54,991 nucleotides of DNA from Pseudonocardia sp. (GCF_029263155.1 NZ_JAJCYB010000052.1:1-54991); one strand, 5' to 3'. Counted from the stretch's first letter, positions 30,693 to 41,806 are shown. Program-made: numbers and translations. The notes: generated by a model not told the origin, from the sequence alone.

Positions 30693-32051
30693 TCACGACT
30701 GCACGCTCCCGGTGTCGGCGCCCGCGGGCGATGGCCGCGCCGCGAGGGTGTCGCCCGGTGCCGCCGAGGCGCCCTCGGCGATGGCGGTGCCGCTCGCGTC
30801 CGCGGCGCTCTGCCCGTCGGCGATCATGCCGAACCACTTCGCCGCGGTGTCGACGTCCTTGTCCCCGCGCCCGGACAGGTTCACCAGCACGACGCCCTCC
30901 GGCCCCAGCGACCGCCCCAGCCGCAGCGCACCGGCGATCGCGTGGGCCGACTCGATCGCCGGGATGATCCCCTCGGTGCGGCACAGCAGCGCGAACGCGT
31001 CCATCGCCTCCGCGTCGGTGACCGGCTCGTACGTGGCCCGCCCGATGTCCTTGAGGAGCGCGTGCTCGGGTCCGACGCCGGGGTAGTCGAGGCCCGCGGA
31101 GATCGAGTACGACTCGCTCGTCTGCCCGTCCTCGTCCTGCAGCAGGTAGCTCATCGCACCGTGCAGGGCACCCGGCGAGCCCTCCGAGAGCGTGGCGCCG
31201 TGCCGCCCGGTCTCGACGCCGTCGCCGCCGGGCTCGAAGCCGACCAGCCGCACGCCCGGGTCGTCGAGGAACGCGTGGAAGATGCCGATCGCGTTGGACC
31301 CGCCGCCGACGCACGCGGCGATCGCGTCGGGCAGCCTGCCGGTGCGCTCCAGCACCTGCTCGCGCGCCTCCAGGCCGATGACGCGGTGGAAGTCGCGCAC
31401 CATCATCGGGAACGGGTGGGGGCCCGCGACCGTGCCGAGCAGGTAGTGCGTCTCGTCGACGTGGGTGACCCAGTCGCGCAGCGCCTCGTTGATCGCGTCC
31501 TTGAGCGTGCGCGACCCGGTCTTCACCGGGATCACGGTGGCGCCGAGCAGCCGCATCCGCGCGACGTTGAGCGCCTGGCGCTCGGTGTCGACCTCGCCCA
31601 TGTAGACCACGCACTCCAGGCCAAGCAGCGCGCACGCCGTGGCGGTGGCGACGCCGTGCTGGCCCGCGCCGGTCTCCGCGATGACCCGGGTCTTGCCCAT
31701 CCGCTTCGTGAGCAGCGCCTGACCCAGCACGTTGTTGATCTTGTGGGAGCCGGTGTGGTTGAGGTCCTCGCGCTTGAGCAGGACCCGCGCACCGCCCGCG
31801 TGCTCGGACAGCCGCGTGGCGTCGGTGAGCGGCGACGGCCGGCCGGAGTAGTCGCGGTGCAGCCGGTCCAGTTCGTCGAGGAAGTCGCGGTCCGTGCGGG
31901 CCTTCTCGTACACGACGGTGAGCTCGTCGAGCGCGGCGACCAGCGCCTCGGGCACGAAGCGGCCGCCGTAGCGCCCGAAATGTCCCTTGCCGTCGGGTTC
32001 GTGTCCGGACGGCGTCTCGATGCCGTCGCTGGCCTGCGCGTGCGTGGTCAC
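30693..32051 (-). CDS. trpB: Tryptophan synthase beta chain
   Basis: A 452-residue PLP enzyme condensing indole with serine. The PLP lysine is in [14 protein letters not shown], the catalytic Glu in [10 protein letters not shown], and the phosphate loop is GGGSNAIG. The last ~45 residues (after MIADGQ) form a Ser/Ala/Thr-rich tail absent from most TrpB proteins. GTG 32051 lies 15 bases after the trpC stop. Confidence 0.96.
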   Translation of the reverse strand: MTTHAQASDGIETPSGHEPDGKGHFGRYGGRFVPEALVAALDELTVVYEKARTDRDFLDELDRLHRDYSGRPSPLTDATRLSEHAGGARVLLKREDLNHTGSHKINNVLGQALLTKRMGKTRVIAETGAGQHGVATATACALLGLECVVYMGEVDTERQALNVARMRLLGATVIPVKTGSRTLKDAINEALRDWVTHVDETHYLLGTVAGPHPFPMMVRDFHRVIGLEAREQVLERTGRLPDAIAACVGGGSNAIGIFHAFLDDPGVRLVGFEPGGDGVETGRHGATLSEGSPGALHGAMSYLLQDEDGQTSESYSISAGLDYPGVGPEHALLKDIGRATYEPVTDAEAMDAFALLCRTEGIIPAIESAHAIAGALRLGRSLGPEGVVLVNLSGRGDKDVDTAAKWFGMIADGQSAADASGTAIAEGASAAPGDTLAARPSPAGADTGSVQS

Positions 32052-32066
32052 ACCGGGAACCGTAGG

Positions 32067-32894
32067 TCAGCGGAGCATGCGGGAACACGACGGGTGGAAG
32101 CCCGCCGCCACCAGGCTGCGCACGGCCGCCTGCGGGTCGCCGCTGGTGACCAGCCCCTCGCCGACGAGCACGGCGTCGGCGCCCCATCCGGCGTAGGTGA
32201 GCAGGTCACCCGGCCCGCGCACGCCGGACTCGGCCACCCGCAGCACGTCGCTGGGCAGCCCGGGGGCGATCTGCCCGAACACGGTGCGGTCGACCTCGAG
32301 GGTGTGCAGGTTGCGGGCGTTGACACCGATGACCTTCGCGCCGGCCTCCAGCGCGCGGTCCGCCTCCTCCTCGGTGTGCACCTCGACCAGCGCGGTCATC
32401 CCGAGGGACTCGACCCGGTCGAGCAGCGAGTCGAGCGCGTTCTGCTCCAGGGCGGCGACGATCAGCAGCACCAGGTCCGCGCCGAAGGCCCGCGCCTCGT
32501 GCACCTGGTAGGGGCTGACGATGAAGTCCTTTCGCAGCACCGGCACGTCGACGACGGCCCGGACGGCCGCGAGGTCGGCCAGCGAGCCCCCGAACCGGCG
32601 CTCCTCGGTGAGCACGCTGATGACCCGCGCGCCGCCCTCCGCGTAGGAGGCCGCGAGCTCGGCGGGGTCGGCGATCGACGCCAGGTTCCCCTTCGACGGG
32701 CTGCGCCGCTTGACCTCGGCGATGACCCCGATGCCCGGGGCCCGCAGCGCGGCCAGGACGTCGCGCGCCGGTACGGCGGCCTGCGCACGACGCTTGATCT
32801 CGGCGAAGTCGACCTGCGCCTCTCGGACCGCGAGGTCGGAACGCACGCCGTCCACGATGGAATCGAGGACACTGCCCCCGTTGTTCTCGCTCAT
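32067..32894 (-). CDS. trpC: Indole-3-glycerol phosphate synthase
   Basis: A 275-residue TIM barrel converting CdRP to indole-3-glycerol phosphate. It has [18 protein letters not shown] (catalytic Lys), [13 protein letters not shown] (Lys) and [14 protein letters not shown]. The start ATG 32894 ([16 protein letters not shown]) matches actinobacterial TrpC. It is a single-domain enzyme, not fused to TrpF. It lies 58 bases after the Trp-associated membrane protein. Confidence 0.95.
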   Translation of the reverse strand: MSENNGGSVLDSIVDGVRSDLAVREAQVDFAEIKRRAQAAVPARDVLAALRAPGIGVIAEVKRRSPSKGNLASIADPAELAASYAEGGARVISVLTEERRFGGSLADLAAVRAVVDVPVLRKDFIVSPYQVHEARAFGADLVLLIVAALEQNALDSLLDRVESLGMTALVEVHTEEEADRALEAGAKVIGVNARNLHTLEVDRTVFGQIAPGLPSDVLRVAESGVRGPGDLLTYAGWGADAVLVGEGLVTSGDPQAAVRSLVAAGFHPSCSRMLR

Positions 32895-32952
32895 TCGGAT
32901 CGTCCCCCTCCCCGGATCGGCCAGCAGAACTGGATCGGACGCTCGGGCCATG

Positions 32953-33636
32953 CTAGCCAGCCCGGTTCCGGGTCCCGCCGTCAGGATCATCCCCGGGCGT
33001 CGGGGCGACCGGTCCGTCGGTCGGATCCAGCCCGGCGTCCAGGTCCTGCCACGCGGCCCGGTCCGGGTCGGCGGGCGGGCGCGCGGCCCCGTCGCGCCCC
33101 CGGGCGGCGCTGTAGCGCGCCCCGAACCGGGGCAGCCGCCGCTCCCGCACGAGCACCACCGCGCCGACGGCCAGCAGCACCAGCCCGCCGACCACCGCGA
33201 GCAGCGGGGCCGGGGTGGTCTCGCCCGGCCGGTTGCGCAGCGCGTCGGCGGTGCCGCCCGGCGGGGGCAGCGGCAGCGACCCGGCGGCCGCCGCGAACGG
33301 GTCGGCCACCAGCGCAGACGCCCCCACCACGACGATCGCCGCCCCGGCCACCCCGAGCAGCACGCCGACCATCCGGCGCGCGACACCGCCGATGGCCAGC
33401 ACCCCGGCCACCCCGGCCACGGCGAGCAGCGCCACCCCGCCCAGCGCCGGCTGCACCTGCGCGCCCGTGACGTCGACGACCCGCTCCGCGGGCACCGCGA
33501 CCGGCACCCGGTACCACACGGCCACCGACGCGCCCCACAGCGCAGCCGCCGACACGAGCAGACCGACGCACACCGTTCCGAGCAGGCGCGGCCCGCGGGT
33601 CGGTGCGGCCGCCGTCACCGACGGCCCGGGTCTCAC
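32953..33636 (-). CDS. Trp-biosynthesis-associated membrane protein (TIGR02234 family)
   Basis: A 227-residue protein with four hydrophobic spans (about 17-38, 60-78, 84-105 and 143-161) and the sequence VWYRVPV between the first two, as in the conserved actinobacterial protein found between trpE and trpC. The C-terminal tail is hydrophilic and Pro/Asp-rich. GTG 33636 overlaps the trpE stop (GTGA). The function is unknown; the location is conserved across actinobacteria. Confidence 0.88.
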   Translation of the reverse strand: MRPGPSVTAAAPTRGPRLLGTVCVGLLVSAAALWGASVAVWYRVPVAVPAERVVDVTGAQVQPALGGVALLAVAGVAGVLAIGGVARRMVGVLLGVAGAAIVVVGASALVADPFAAAAGSLPLPPPGGTADALRNRPGETTPAPLLAVVGGLVLLAVGAVVLVRERRLPRFGARYSAARGRDGAARPPADPDRAAWQDLDAGLDPTDGPVAPTPGDDPDGGTRNRAG

Positions 33637-35186
33637 CGGTCCGCCGCCGCGCGCAGCGTCGCCGCCGTGGCCACCGCCGACAGCACCGCCATCGCCTTGT
33701 TGACGCACTCGGTGTCCTCGGCCACCGGGTCGGAGTCGGCCACGATCCCGCCACCGGCCTGCACGTAGGCCACCCCGTCACGCACCAGCGCGGTGCGGAT
33801 GGCGATGGCGGTGTCGGCGTCGCCCGCGAAGTCGAGGTAGCCGACGATCCCGCCGTAGAGCCCGCGCCGCGTCGGCTCCAGCTCCTCGATGATCGCCATC
33901 GCGCGCGGCTTCGGCGCGCCGGACAGCGTTCCGGCCGGGAAGCAGGCGGTGACCGCGTCGAAGGCGTTGCAACCGCGGCGCAGCCGGCCGGTCACCGTCG
34001 ACACGAGGTGCATGACGTGGCTGTAGCGCTCCACCGAGAAGAACGAGCTGACCTTGACGGTGCCGGGCTCGCAGACCCGACCCAGGTCGTTGCGCCCCAG
34101 GTCGACGAGCATCACGTGCTCGGCGCGCTCCTTCTCGTCGGTGCGCAGCTCCTTCTCCAGGAGCTGGTCGGCCTCCTCGGTGTCCCCGCGCCAGCGGGTG
34201 CCGGCGATGGGGTGCGTGGTGGCCTGCCCGTCGCGGACGGTCACCAGCGCCTCGGGGCTGGAGCCGACGATCGCGAACCGCTGGGGTGGGCCGGACGACG
34301 ACGCGGCGGACTCCAGGCGCAGCAGGTACATGTACGGGCTCGGGTTGGTGGCGCGCAGCACCCGGTAGACGTCGAGCGGGTCGGCGTCGCACGGGGTCTC
34401 GAAGCGCTGCGAGACCACCACCTGGAACGCCTCGCCCGCCCGGATCTGCTCCTTCGCCACCTCGATCGCCGCGTGGTGCTCGGCCGGGGTGCGCCGCCGC
34501 GTGTAGTCCGGTGAGGCGGGCGAGTACACCGCCACCGTGGACGGCGCGGGCGCCGCCAGTTCGTCGGTCATCCGGTCCAGGCGTGCCACGGCGTCGTCGT
34601 AGGCGTCGTCGACCCGGTCGTCGGAGGCGTCCCAGTTGATCGCGTTGGCGATCAGCGTGACCGTGCCCTCGTGGTGGTCGACGGCGGCGAGGTCGCTGGC
34701 CAGCAGCATCACCATCTCGGGCACCGCCATGTCGTCGACGGCCAGTGCGGGGAGCCGTTCCAGGCGGCGGACGGTGTCGTAGCCGAGGTAGCCGACCATC
34801 CCGCCGGTCAGCGGGGGCAGGCCCGGGAGCGGCTCGCTGCGCAGCTCCTCCACCACGGTGCGCAGCGCGGCCAGCGGGTCGCCCGACACGGGCAGCCCGG
34901 CCGGCACCTCCCCGGTCCACACCAGCTCCCCGTCGACGGCGGTGAGCGCGGCCACCGACCGCGCGCCGACGAACGACCAGCGCGACCACGACCGCCCGTT
35001 CTCCGCGGACTCGAGCAGGAACGTGCCGGGGCGGTCACCGGCCAGCTTGCGGAAGACCCCGACGGGGGTCTCGTCGTCGGCGAGCAGGCGGCGCGTCACC
35101 GGGATCACCCGGTGGCCGGCCGCCAGCTCGCGGAACTCCTCACGGCTGGGGGTGACCGCGCCGAGGGACGGGGCTGCGACGGTCAT
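33633..35186 (-). CDS. trpE: Anthranilate synthase component I
   Basis: A 517-residue chorismate-utilising enzyme making anthranilate. It has the Trp-feedback Ser motif [20 protein letters not shown] and the chorismate-binding features [30 protein letters not shown] and [20 protein letters not shown]. It starts at ATG 35186. No Trp-codon leader peptide was seen upstream, so attenuation control is not evident. The glutaminase subunit TrpG is not in the window. Confidence 0.96.
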   Translation of the reverse strand: MTVAAPSLGAVTPSREEFRELAAGHRVIPVTRRLLADDETPVGVFRKLAGDRPGTFLLESAENGRSWSRWSFVGARSVAALTAVDGELVWTGEVPAGLPVSGDPLAALRTVVEELRSEPLPGLPPLTGGMVGYLGYDTVRRLERLPALAVDDMAVPEMVMLLASDLAAVDHHEGTVTLIANAINWDASDDRVDDAYDDAVARLDRMTDELAAPAPSTVAVYSPASPDYTRRRTPAEHHAAIEVAKEQIRAGEAFQVVVSQRFETPCDADPLDVYRVLRATNPSPYMYLLRLESAASSSGPPQRFAIVGSSPEALVTVRDGQATTHPIAGTRWRGDTEEADQLLEKELRTDEKERAEHVMLVDLGRNDLGRVCEPGTVKVSSFFSVERYSHVMHLVSTVTGRLRRGCNAFDAVTACFPAGTLSGAPKPRAMAIIEELEPTRRGLYGGIVGYLDFAGDADTAIAIRTALVRDGVAYVQAGGGIVADSDPVAEDTECVNKAMAVLSAVATAATLRAAADR

Positions 35187-35321
35187 GACCCCATCCTCTC
35201 AGGAGCGGCGCCGGGCACCTCGCCGGCCGGCGTCGCCGATGAGTTCCGGCCGGGCCGGACGTCTCCAGTTCCTGCAGGGCGGTGCGCGACGCCGCCGGCA
35301 CGAGACCTCCAGGGAGGACGC

Positions 35322-36104
35322 ATGACACCCACGCCGAACGACCCGACCACCGCGCCGACCGGCCGCCCGCCCGTCGTCGACCTGGCCACCTGGCAGGCCG
35401 CCCGGGACGAACTGCTGGTCCGCGAGAAGGCCCACACCCGGCACGGCGACGCTCTCGCCGCGGCCCGCCGCCGGATGCCGATGGTGGAGTTCGACGGGAC
35501 GGTCGAGGTCGTCGGGCCCGAGGGCCCGGTCCCCTTCCTGGACCTGTTCGGGCACCACCGTGAGCTCGTGGTCTACAAGCACATGTGGCACGACGGCGCG
35601 CCGCACCAGGGGCAGTGCGGGGGCTGCACCACCAACGCGTGGCAGACGAAGGACGCCGCCGTCTACCTCGCCGCCCGCGGTGTCTCCTACGCCGTGCTGA
35701 CCGAGGGCCGGTGGGACGAGGTCGCTCCGTTCGTCGAGTTCATGGGCTACACCCGGCCCTGGTACTCGGTACGCGACGTGGCCGCCCCGGTCGGGGACGG
35801 CATGGGTTCGCTCACCTGCTACCTGCGCGACGGCGACCGCACGTTTCTCACCTACTCCACGACCGGTCGGGGCAACGAACCGGCCGGCGGGGCGTTCGGC
35901 CTGCTCGACATGACGCCGTACGGCCGCGGCGAGGCGTGGGAGGACAACCCCGAGGGCTGGCCCGAGGGGCGCGACTCCTGCTGGTACTGGTGCTCGGACG
36001 CGGACGGGCACGCCACCTGGGGCCCGACCAGCCGTCCCGTACCGCAGTGGACCCGTCCCGGCGCGACTCCCGTGTCGTCGCTCGGTCGCGACTGCGCCCG
36101 CTGA
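35322..36104 (+). CDS. DUF899 family protein (thioredoxin-like fold)
   Basis: A 260-residue protein with DLATWQAARDELLVREKAHT, then RRRMPMVEF, YKHMWHDG and CGGCTTNAW; the family C-terminus SCWYWCSDADG is present. DUF899 proteins are thioredoxin-fold proteins of unknown function found widely in actinobacteria and proteobacteria. ATG 35322 has AGGGAGGA immediately upstream. It is divergent from trpE. Confidence 0.9.
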   Translation: MTPTPNDPTTAPTGRPPVVDLATWQAARDELLVREKAHTRHGDALAAARRRMPMVEFDGTVEVVGPEGPVPFLDLFGHHRELVVYKHMWHDGAPHQGQCGGCTTNAWQTKDAAVYLAARGVSYAVLTEGRWDEVAPFVEFMGYTRPWYSVRDVAAPVGDGMGSLTCYLRDGDRTFLTYSTTGRGNEPAGGAFGLLDMTPYGRGEAWEDNPEGWPEGRDSCWYWCSDADGHATWGPTSRPVPQWTRPGATPVSSLGRDCAR

Positions 36105-36167
36105 CCGCCGTCGTCGACACGACCGGCCCGGTCGGGGTGCGACGAACCGCCCGGCGGATCCGGCCGG

Positions 36168-36173
36168 GACAAT
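36168..36173 (+). promoter_or_regulatory. -10 box GACAAT for the TetR gene
   Basis: GACAAT ends 6 bases before GTG 36180, matching the leaderless arrangement repeated through this window. Confidence 0.45.
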
Positions 36174-36179
36174 GCAGCC

Positions 36180-36803
36180 GTGGCCCCATCCGACAGGACC
36201 CCGGAGCTGCCCGGGGCACCGCGCAGGCGCGGGCGCCGCAAGGCAGGCGCCGACACCCGCGCCCAGCTCGTCGACGCGGCGCGGGACGCGTTCGCCGAAC
36301 GGGGCTACGACGGCGCGACCGTGCGGATGATCGCCGAGCGGGCCGGCGTCGACCCGGCCATGGTCAACCACTGGTTCGGCGGCAAGGAGGCGCTGTTCAC
36401 CGCGTCGCTGCACATCCCGATCGACCCGGCGACGGTGTTCCCGCAGGTGCTCGCCGGCGATCCCGAGCAGCTCGGGGAGCGGCTGGTCACCCGCTTCCTC
36501 ACGGTCTGGGACACCACCGGCGGCGCCCCGATGGCGTCGCTGATCCGCAGCGTGGCGTCGCACGACGCGGCGGCGCGGATGCTGCGCGAGTTCGTGACGC
36601 GGGTGATCCTCACCCGGATCGCCGAGGTGATCGCCCCGGACCGCGCCGACCTGCGCGCGTCGCTGGTCGGCTCCCAGCTGATCGGTCTCGGGATGGCCCG
36701 CTACGTCGTGGGCGTGGAGCCGCTGGCGTCGGCCGACCGCGCGACGGTCGTGGCAGCCGTGGCGCCCACGGTGCAGCGCTACCTCACCGGGCCCCTGGAC
36801 TGA
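36180..36803 (+). CDS. TetR-family transcriptional regulator
   Basis: A 207-residue repressor. The N-terminal helix-turn-helix reads LVDAARDAFAERGYDGATVR, then MIAERAGVDPAMVNHWFGGK; a C-terminal ligand domain follows. It carries a Pro/Arg-rich leader (1-22). GTG 36180 lies 76 bases after the DUF899 stop. It ends 3 bases from the convergent hisI stop. The ligand is unknown. Confidence 0.92.
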   Translation: MAPSDRTPELPGAPRRRGRRKAGADTRAQLVDAARDAFAERGYDGATVRMIAERAGVDPAMVNHWFGGKEALFTASLHIPIDPATVFPQVLAGDPEQLGERLVTRFLTVWDTTGGAPMASLIRSVASHDAAARMLREFVTRVILTRIAEVIAPDRADLRASLVGSQLIGLGMARYVVGVEPLASADRATVVAAVAPTVQRYLTGPLD

Positions 36804-36806
36804 TCC

Positions 36807-37199
36807 TCACCCCGGGCGGGTGGTGCCGTCCGCCGGGCCGGCCGGGCCGAGCAGGACGTCGGTGTCGAAACAGGTGCGGGTGCCGGTGTGGCAGGCCGGC
36901 CCGGTCTGGTCGACGATCACGAGTACCGCGTCGCCGTCGCAGTCCAGCCGCACCTCGTGCACCCGCTGGGCGTGCCCGGAGCTCTCGCCCTTGACCCAGT
37001 AGGACTCGCGGGAGCGCGACCAGTACGTGGCCCGGCCGGTGGTCAGGGTGCGGTGCAGCGCCTCGTCGTCCATCCACGCCACCATCAGCACCTCGCCGGT
37101 GCCGCGCTGCTGGGCGACCGCGCAGACCAGGCCGTCGGGGGTGCGCCGGAGCCGGGCCGCGACGGCCGGGTCGAGCCGGGAGTCGAGGACCCGGTTCAT
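36807..37199 (-). CDS. hisI: Phosphoribosyl-AMP cyclohydrolase
   Basis: A 130-residue enzyme of histidine synthesis opening the purine ring of phosphoribosyl-AMP. It has [20 protein letters not shown], the zinc/Mg residues in [20 protein letters not shown] and [12 protein letters not shown] 37199 overlaps the hisF stop (ATGA). It is a single-function enzyme not fused to HisE. Confidence 0.95.
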   Translation of the reverse strand: MNRVLDSRLDPAVAARLRRTPDGLVCAVAQQRGTGEVLMVAWMDDEALHRTLTTGRATYWSRSRESYWVKGESSGHAQRVHEVRLDCDGDAVLVIVDQTGPACHTGTRTCFDTDVLLGPAGPADGTTRPG

Positions 37200-37969
37200 C
37201 GCACCTCCACCGACGCCTCCCCCAGCGCCCGCTTGACGTCGGCGATGCGGAAGTGCCCGAAGTGGAACACCGTGGCGGCGAGCACCGCGTCGGCGCCCGC
37301 CCGTACCGCGGGCGGGAAGTGCTCCACCGCGCCCGCCCCGCCGCTCGCGATGACCGGGACGTCCACCCTGGCCCGCACCGCGGTGATCATCGCGATGTCG
37401 AAGCCGGCGCGGGTGCCGTCGGCGTCCATCGAGTTCAGCAGAATCTCCCCGACGCCCAGCTCCTGGCCGCGCGCCGCCCACTCGACGGCGTCGATCCCGG
37501 TGCCGCGCCGGCCGCCGTGCGTGGTGACCTCCCAGCCCGACGGCGTGGGCGCCGACCCCTCGGGCACGGTGCGTGCGTCGACCGACAGCACGATGCACTG
37601 GGACCCGAACCGGCGGCTGGCCTCGTGCAGCAGCTCCGGGCGCGCGATGGCGGCGGTGTTGATGCTGACCTTGTCCGCGCCGTTGCGCAGCAGCCTGTCG
37701 ATGTCGTCGGTGGCCCGGATGCCGCCGCCGACCGTCAACGGGATGAACACCTGCTCGGCGGTGCGGCGCACCACGTCGAGCATGGTGGCCCGCTCCCCCG
37801 ACGACGCGGTGACGTCGAGGAAGGTGAGCTCGTCGGCGCCCTCGGCGTCGTAGACGCGCGCCATCTCGACGGGGTCGCCCGCGTCGCGCAGGTCGGCGAA
37901 GTTGACGCCCTTGACGACCCGGCCCGCGTCGACGTCCAGGCACGGGATCACCCGGACCGCGACACCCAT
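37196..37969 (-). CDS. hisF: Imidazole glycerol phosphate synthase, cyclase subunit
   Basis: A 257-residue TIM barrel. It has [20 protein letters not shown] with the catalytic Asp, [16 protein letters not shown] and [13 protein letters not shown]. It pairs with the glutaminase HisH encoded 3 kb away at 41144. Its ATG shares a base with the hisA stop (TGATG). Confidence 0.96.
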   Translation of the reverse strand: MGVAVRVIPCLDVDAGRVVKGVNFADLRDAGDPVEMARVYDAEGADELTFLDVTASSGERATMLDVVRRTAEQVFIPLTVGGGIRATDDIDRLLRNGADKVSINTAAIARPELLHEASRRFGSQCIVLSVDARTVPEGSAPTPSGWEVTTHGGRRGTGIDAVEWAARGQELGVGEILLNSMDADGTRAGFDIAMITAVRARVDVPVIASGGAGAVEHFPPAVRAGADAVLAATVFHFGHFRIADVKRALGEASVEVR

Positions 37970-38742
37970 CAGCCGGCCGCCTGCCGCGCGGAGTCGGCCT
38001 CGACGGCCCGCATCGCGGCCAGCGCCTCGGGCAGGGTGAACCGACCGGCGTAGAGCGCCTTCCCGACGATGGAGCCCTCCAGGTTCACGCCCTGCGCCGC
38101 CACCCGGGCCAGGGCCTCCAGGTCGGCGATCTCCGAGATGCCGCCGGACACGATCACCGGGGCCGTCGTGGCGTTCGCGACCTCGCGCATCAGCTCGGTG
38201 TTGGGGCCCTTCAGCATGCCGTCCTTGCTCACGTCGGTGACGACGTAGCGGGCGCAGCCGTCGCGGTCGAGGCGCTCCAGGTTCTCCCAGAGGTCGCCGC
38301 CGTCGGTGGTCCAGCCGCGGGCCGCGAGCCGGTGGCCGGCATCGGTGATGCGGACGTCGAGGCCGACGGCGATGCGCTCCCCGTGGGCGGCGATGGCCCG
38401 CGCGCACCACCGCGGGTCCTCCAGCGCGGCGGTGCCCAGGTTGACCCGCGCGCACCCGGTGGACAGCGCACGCTCCAGCGAGGCGTCGTCGCGGATGCCG
38501 CCCGAGAGCTCCACCTGCACGTCCAGCTCGCCGACGACCGCCGCCAGCAGCTCGGCGTTGGAGCCGCGCCCGAACGCGGCGTCGAGGTCGACGAGGTGGA
38601 TCCACTCGGCGCCGTCGTCCTGCCACTGCATCGCCGCCTCGCGGGGCGCGCCGTAGCCGGTCTCGGTTCCGGCCTCGCCCTGCACCAGCCGCACGGCCTG
38701 GCCGTCGGCGACGTCGACGGCGGGCAGCAACGTGAAGGTCAC
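37969..38742 (-). CDS. hisA: Phosphoribosyl isomerase (HisA/PriA)
   Basis: A 257-residue TIM barrel: [20 protein letters not shown] (catalytic Asp), [10 protein letters not shown] and [14 protein letters not shown]. In actinobacteria without a separate trpF this enzyme (PriA) often also isomerises phosphoribosylanthranilate; no trpF is seen near the trp genes here, so a dual role is plausible. GTG 38742 follows a TAGGCT box by 7 bases. Confidence 0.94.
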   Translation of the reverse strand: MTFTLLPAVDVADGQAVRLVQGEAGTETGYGAPREAAMQWQDDGAEWIHLVDLDAAFGRGSNAELLAAVVGELDVQVELSGGIRDDASLERALSTGCARVNLGTAALEDPRWCARAIAAHGERIAVGLDVRITDAGHRLAARGWTTDGGDLWENLERLDRDGCARYVVTDVSKDGMLKGPNTELMREVANATTAPVIVSGGISEIADLEALARVAAQGVNLEGSIVGKALYAGRFTLPEALAAMRAVEADSARQAAG

Positions 38743-38749
38743 GGCGCGC

Positions 38750-38755
38750 AGCCTA
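38750..38755 (-). promoter_or_regulatory. -10 box TAGGCT for leaderless hisA
   Basis: TAGGCT ends 7 bases before GTG 38742. It gives hisA-hisF-hisI a promoter independent of hisH. Confidence 0.5.
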
Positions 38756-38764
38756 CCGACGCGC

Positions 38765-40345
38765 TCAGAACGGGGTGTGGACCAGCCACCAGTTCCACAC
38801 GGCCGCCGGGTCCACCCCGCCGACCAGGCCCTGCACCTGCGACGTCGGGCTCCCCCACGCGATGACGTACACCCCGGTGCCGTCGGCGAGGGTGGTCCAG
38901 CCGCAGGACAGGTCGTACCCGGCGAAGGTCTCTTGCGACGCCCCGCCCGAGGCGCAGTCGACCGGCTCGCCGGTCGTGCCGTTCGCGACGGCCAGCAGCG
39001 ACGCGTCGTAGGTCGCGGTGTCGCCGAACTGCTGGAAGACGACCGCGGGCACGGCCGGGTCGGTCGTGTCGCAGTCGACCTGGGCGACCGCGCCGTCGGT
39101 GGTCGTCGCCTGCGTGCAGCTGGACTCCACGTAGCCGTCGCCGTTGATCCGCGCGAGCAGGGCCGCGGTGGGGTCGGGCTCGGCGGTAGCGGTCGTGCCG
39201 CTCGACCCGGTGACGACGACGCCGCCGCCGGGCGGGGGCTCGGTGATCGTCTCGCCGGGCCACGGCGCCACGGCGGCCGCGACGCCGAGCGCGACGGCCG
39301 CGGCGGCGGCCGCGGTGAGCAGCGGCCACCTCCGCGGGGACGGTGCGGCGGGAGCGGCCGGCCCGCGGGCAGGCGGGGCCGGGTAGGGGGCGTGCGCCGT
39401 GGGTGGGTACGCCGTGGGCACGTGGGTGGCGTAGGGGGTGGGGCCCGACGGCGCGGGCGGCGCGCCGAAGGCGCCGCGCAGCGGGACCACGGTGTGCAGG
39501 TCGGGTGCGGCACCGACGGCGACCGGCGCCACGGCCTGCGTCGCGGCCGCGGCGAACGCGCCGGCCGAGGCGTACCGGTTGTCGGGCCGCTTGGCCATGC
39601 CCCGGGCGACCACCTCGTCCAGACCGGCCGGGACCTGCGCCCGCAGCCGGCTCGGTGCGGGTGGCTCCGCGGCCATGTGCGCGTGCATCAGCGCCGGGCC
39701 GGTGCCGGCGAACGGGAGCTGCCCGGTGAGCAGCTCGACGAGCACGCACGCCAGCGCGTAGACGTCCGCGCGGTGGTCGACACGGTCGCCGAGGAAGCGC
39801 TCGGGCGCCATGTAGCCCAGGGTGCCGACGGTGGCGCCGGTGGCGGTCAGCGCGGCGTCACCGGAGCCGTCGACGGCGCGGGCGATGCCGAAGTCGGCGA
39901 GGTAGGCGAACTCGCCACCCGGTGTGCCGGTGACCAGCACGTTCGCCGGCTTGACGTCGCGGTGCAGCAACCCGGACCCGTGTGCGGCGTCCAGTGCGCT
40001 CGCGACCTGCGCCACGATCGACACCGCGCGGGCGGGCGCGAGCGGCCCCTCCGCGGCGAGGACGGCGGCCAGGTCGCGGCCGGTCACCAGCCGCATGTCC
40101 AGGTAGAGCCGCCCGTCGATCTCGCCGAAGTCGTGGATCGGGACGATGTGCGGCTCGGTCAGCCGCGACGCCACCGTGGCCTCCTTGCGGAACCGGGCGC
40201 GGAACTCCTCGTCCGACGCCAGGTGCGCGGGCAGGCGCTTGAGCGCCACCACGCGGTCGTGCACCGTGTCGACCGCCCGGTACACCTCGCCCATGCCGCC
40301 CCGTCCGACGAGCTCCTCCAGCCGGTACCGCCCGAACTGCTCCAT
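38765..40345 (-). CDS. Membrane Ser/Thr protein kinase (Pkn type)
   Basis: A 526-residue kinase. The Gly loop is [12 protein letters not shown], the Lys is in VVALKRL, the catalytic loop is [13 protein letters not shown] and the DFG is [10 protein letters not shown]. After the kinase domain (to about 265) there is a Pro/Ala-rich linker, one transmembrane span (about 345-365) and an extracellular domain of ~150 residues with paired cysteines ([26 protein letters not shown]). No PASTA repeats. RBS AGAGGAGAG precedes ATG 40345. It lies between hisA and hisH. Confidence 0.95.
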   Translation of the reverse strand: MEQFGRYRLEELVGRGGMGEVYRAVDTVHDRVVALKRLPAHLASDEEFRARFRKEATVASRLTEPHIVPIHDFGEIDGRLYLDMRLVTGRDLAAVLAAEGPLAPARAVSIVAQVASALDAAHGSGLLHRDVKPANVLVTGTPGGEFAYLADFGIARAVDGSGDAALTATGATVGTLGYMAPERFLGDRVDHRADVYALACVLVELLTGQLPFAGTGPALMHAHMAAEPPAPSRLRAQVPAGLDEVVARGMAKRPDNRYASAGAFAAAATQAVAPVAVGAAPDLHTVVPLRGAFGAPPAPSGPTPYATHVPTAYPPTAHAPYPAPPARGPAAPAAPSPRRWPLLTAAAAAAVALGVAAAVAPWPGETITEPPPGGGVVVTGSSGTTATAEPDPTAALLARINGDGYVESSCTQATTTDGAVAQVDCDTTDPAVPAVVFQQFGDTATYDASLLAVANGTTGEPVDCASGGASQETFAGYDLSCGWTTLADGTGVYVIAWGSPTSQVQGLVGGVDPAAVWNWWLVHTPF

Positions 40346-40425
40346 GGCGTCTCTCCTCTGTTCTCACCAGGAGGAGTCCGCCGGGGGCCCGCGGGTTTCA
40401 GCGCGCCACGAGTTCGCGGCGCACC

Positions 40426-40431
40426 TACCGT
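40426..40431 (+). promoter_or_regulatory. -10 box TACCGT for the SDR gene
   Basis: TACCGT ends 7 bases before ATG 40439; leaderless arrangement. Confidence 0.5.
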
Positions 40432-40438
40432 GACCGGC

Positions 40439-41140
40439 ATGGACATCGACGGCGCACGGGTGCTGGTGGCGGGCGCGACGGGCGTGCTCGGCGGCGGGGT
40501 CGCGGCGGCGCTGCACGGGGCGGGCGCCCGGCTCGCGCTCGCCGGACGCGACGCCGCGCGGCTCGACGCGCTCGCCGGGACGCTCGGTGACGCCCCGAGG
40601 TGGACCTTCGAGGCGCTGGACCTCGAGCGTTGCGCCGCCGTCGTCGACGAGGCGGCGGGCGCGCTCGGCGGGCTCGACGTCCTGGTGGTGGCCTACGGGG
40701 TGGCCGCGTTCGGCCCGGCGCACGAGACCGACGACGTGCTCACCGAGCACCTGCTGACGGTGAACACCATGGCGCCGATGGCGATGGTGCGGGCCGCGCT
40801 GCCCCGGATGGACGGGAACGGCACGGTCGCGGTGCTCAGCGCGATCCTCGCCGACCATCCCACCGCCGGGATGGCGGCCTACACCGCCAGCAAGGCCGGC
40901 CTGTCGGCGTGGCTGACCGCGCTGCGCCAGGAGCAGCGCAGGCGGGGCGTCACCGTCTTCGACGTCCGGCCCCCGCACATCGAGACCGGACTGGCGGGGC
41001 GGGCGATCGCCGGGCAGGCCCCGCCGATGGCCGCGGCGGCGACGGTGGACGAGGTGGTCGCCCTGATCGTCGACGGCATCCGCGACGGGCGCCGCGAGCT
41101 GCGCTACGACCTGCGGCAGCGCGAGTTCACCGGGCGCTGA
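40439..41140 (+). CDS. Short-chain dehydrogenase/reductase
   Basis: A 233-residue SDR with nucleotide motif VLVAGATGVLGGGVAAAL, the NAG-like NTMAPMAM, catalytic Ser in AVLSAIL and the Tyr-Lys pair in AAYTASKAGLSAW. The cofactor is probably NADP(H), from the Arg after the second strand (AGRDAARLDA). The substrate is unknown. It is the only plus-strand gene between hisA and hisH and ends 4 bases from the convergent hisH stop. Confidence 0.92.
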   Translation: MDIDGARVLVAGATGVLGGGVAAALHGAGARLALAGRDAARLDALAGTLGDAPRWTFEALDLERCAAVVDEAAGALGGLDVLVVAYGVAAFGPAHETDDVLTEHLLTVNTMAPMAMVRAALPRMDGNGTVAVLSAILADHPTAGMAAYTASKAGLSAWLTALRQEQRRRGVTVFDVRPPHIETGLAGRAIAGQAPPMAAAATVDEVVALIVDGIRDGRRELRYDLRQREFTGR

Positions 41141-41143
41141 CCG

Positions 41144-41794
41144 CTACCCGACCACGTCGCGCAGCCAGTTCCGCAGCACCGTGGCGCCGGCGTCCCCGGA
41201 CTTCTCCGGGTGGAACTGCGTGGCCGCCAGCGGGCCGTTCTCCACGGCCGCGACGAACTCCTCGCCGTGGTGGGCCCAGGTGACCATCGGCGGGCGCAGG
41301 CTCGAGACACTCCCGTCGGCGGAGGTCTCCAGCTCCCAGCGCCGCACCCCGAAGGAGTGCACGAAGTAGAAGCGGGTGGCGGCGTCGAGGCCGTCGAACA
41401 GCACGGACCCGGCCGGCGCTGCGACGGTGTTCCACCCCATGTGCGGCAGCACGTCGGCCTTGATCCGCTCGACGGTGCCCGGCCACTGCCCGCAGCCCTC
41501 GGTGCGCTCGTCCCACTCCACACCGCGCTCGAACAGCACCTGCATGCCCACGCAGATGCCCAGCACCGGGCGGCCGCCCGCGAGGCGCCGGTCGATGATC
41601 CGCGGGCCGCCCACGGCCCGCAGGCCGCTCATGCAGGCGGCGAACGCCCCGACGCCCGGCACGACCAGCCCGTCGGCCTCGAGCGCGGCGTCGACGTCGG
41701 CGGTGACGGAGACGTCGGCCCCGACCCGGCGCAGCGCCCGTTCGGCCGAGCGCAGGTTGCCCGATCCGTAGTCCAGCACGACGATCTTCGCCAT
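41144..41794 (-). CDS. hisH: Imidazole glycerol phosphate synthase, glutaminase subunit
   Basis: A 216-residue class I glutamine amidotransferase. The nucleophile Cys is in [14 protein letters not shown], and His and Glu are in [11 protein letters not shown]. It supplies ammonia to HisF. ATG 41794 is preceded by TAGCAT at 6 bases. It is separated from hisA by the SDR and kinase genes, whereas hisH and hisA are usually adjacent. Confidence 0.96.
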   Translation of the reverse strand: MAKIVVLDYGSGNLRSAERALRRVGADVSVTADVDAALEADGLVVPGVGAFAACMSGLRAVGGPRIIDRRLAGGRPVLGICVGMQVLFERGVEWDERTEGCGQWPGTVERIKADVLPHMGWNTVAAPAGSVLFDGLDAATRFYFVHSFGVRRWELETSADGSVSSLRPPMVTWAHHGEEFVAAVENGPLAATQFHPEKSGDAGATVLRNWLRDVVG

Positions 41795-41800
41795 GCCACC

Positions 41801-41806
41801 ATGCTA
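41801..41806 (-). promoter_or_regulatory. -10 box TAGCAT for leaderless hisH
   Basis: TAGCAT ends 6 bases before ATG 41794 on the minus strand, giving hisH its own promoter downstream of the hisB gap. Confidence 0.5.

Noticed and set aside
30654..33470. 938-codon plus-strand open frame opposite trpB and trpC
   Set aside because: Antisense of well-conserved trp genes, with no recognisable motif.
35187..35321. Trp attenuator leader peptide upstream of trpE
   Set aside because: No short ORF with consecutive Trp codons is present on the minus strand.
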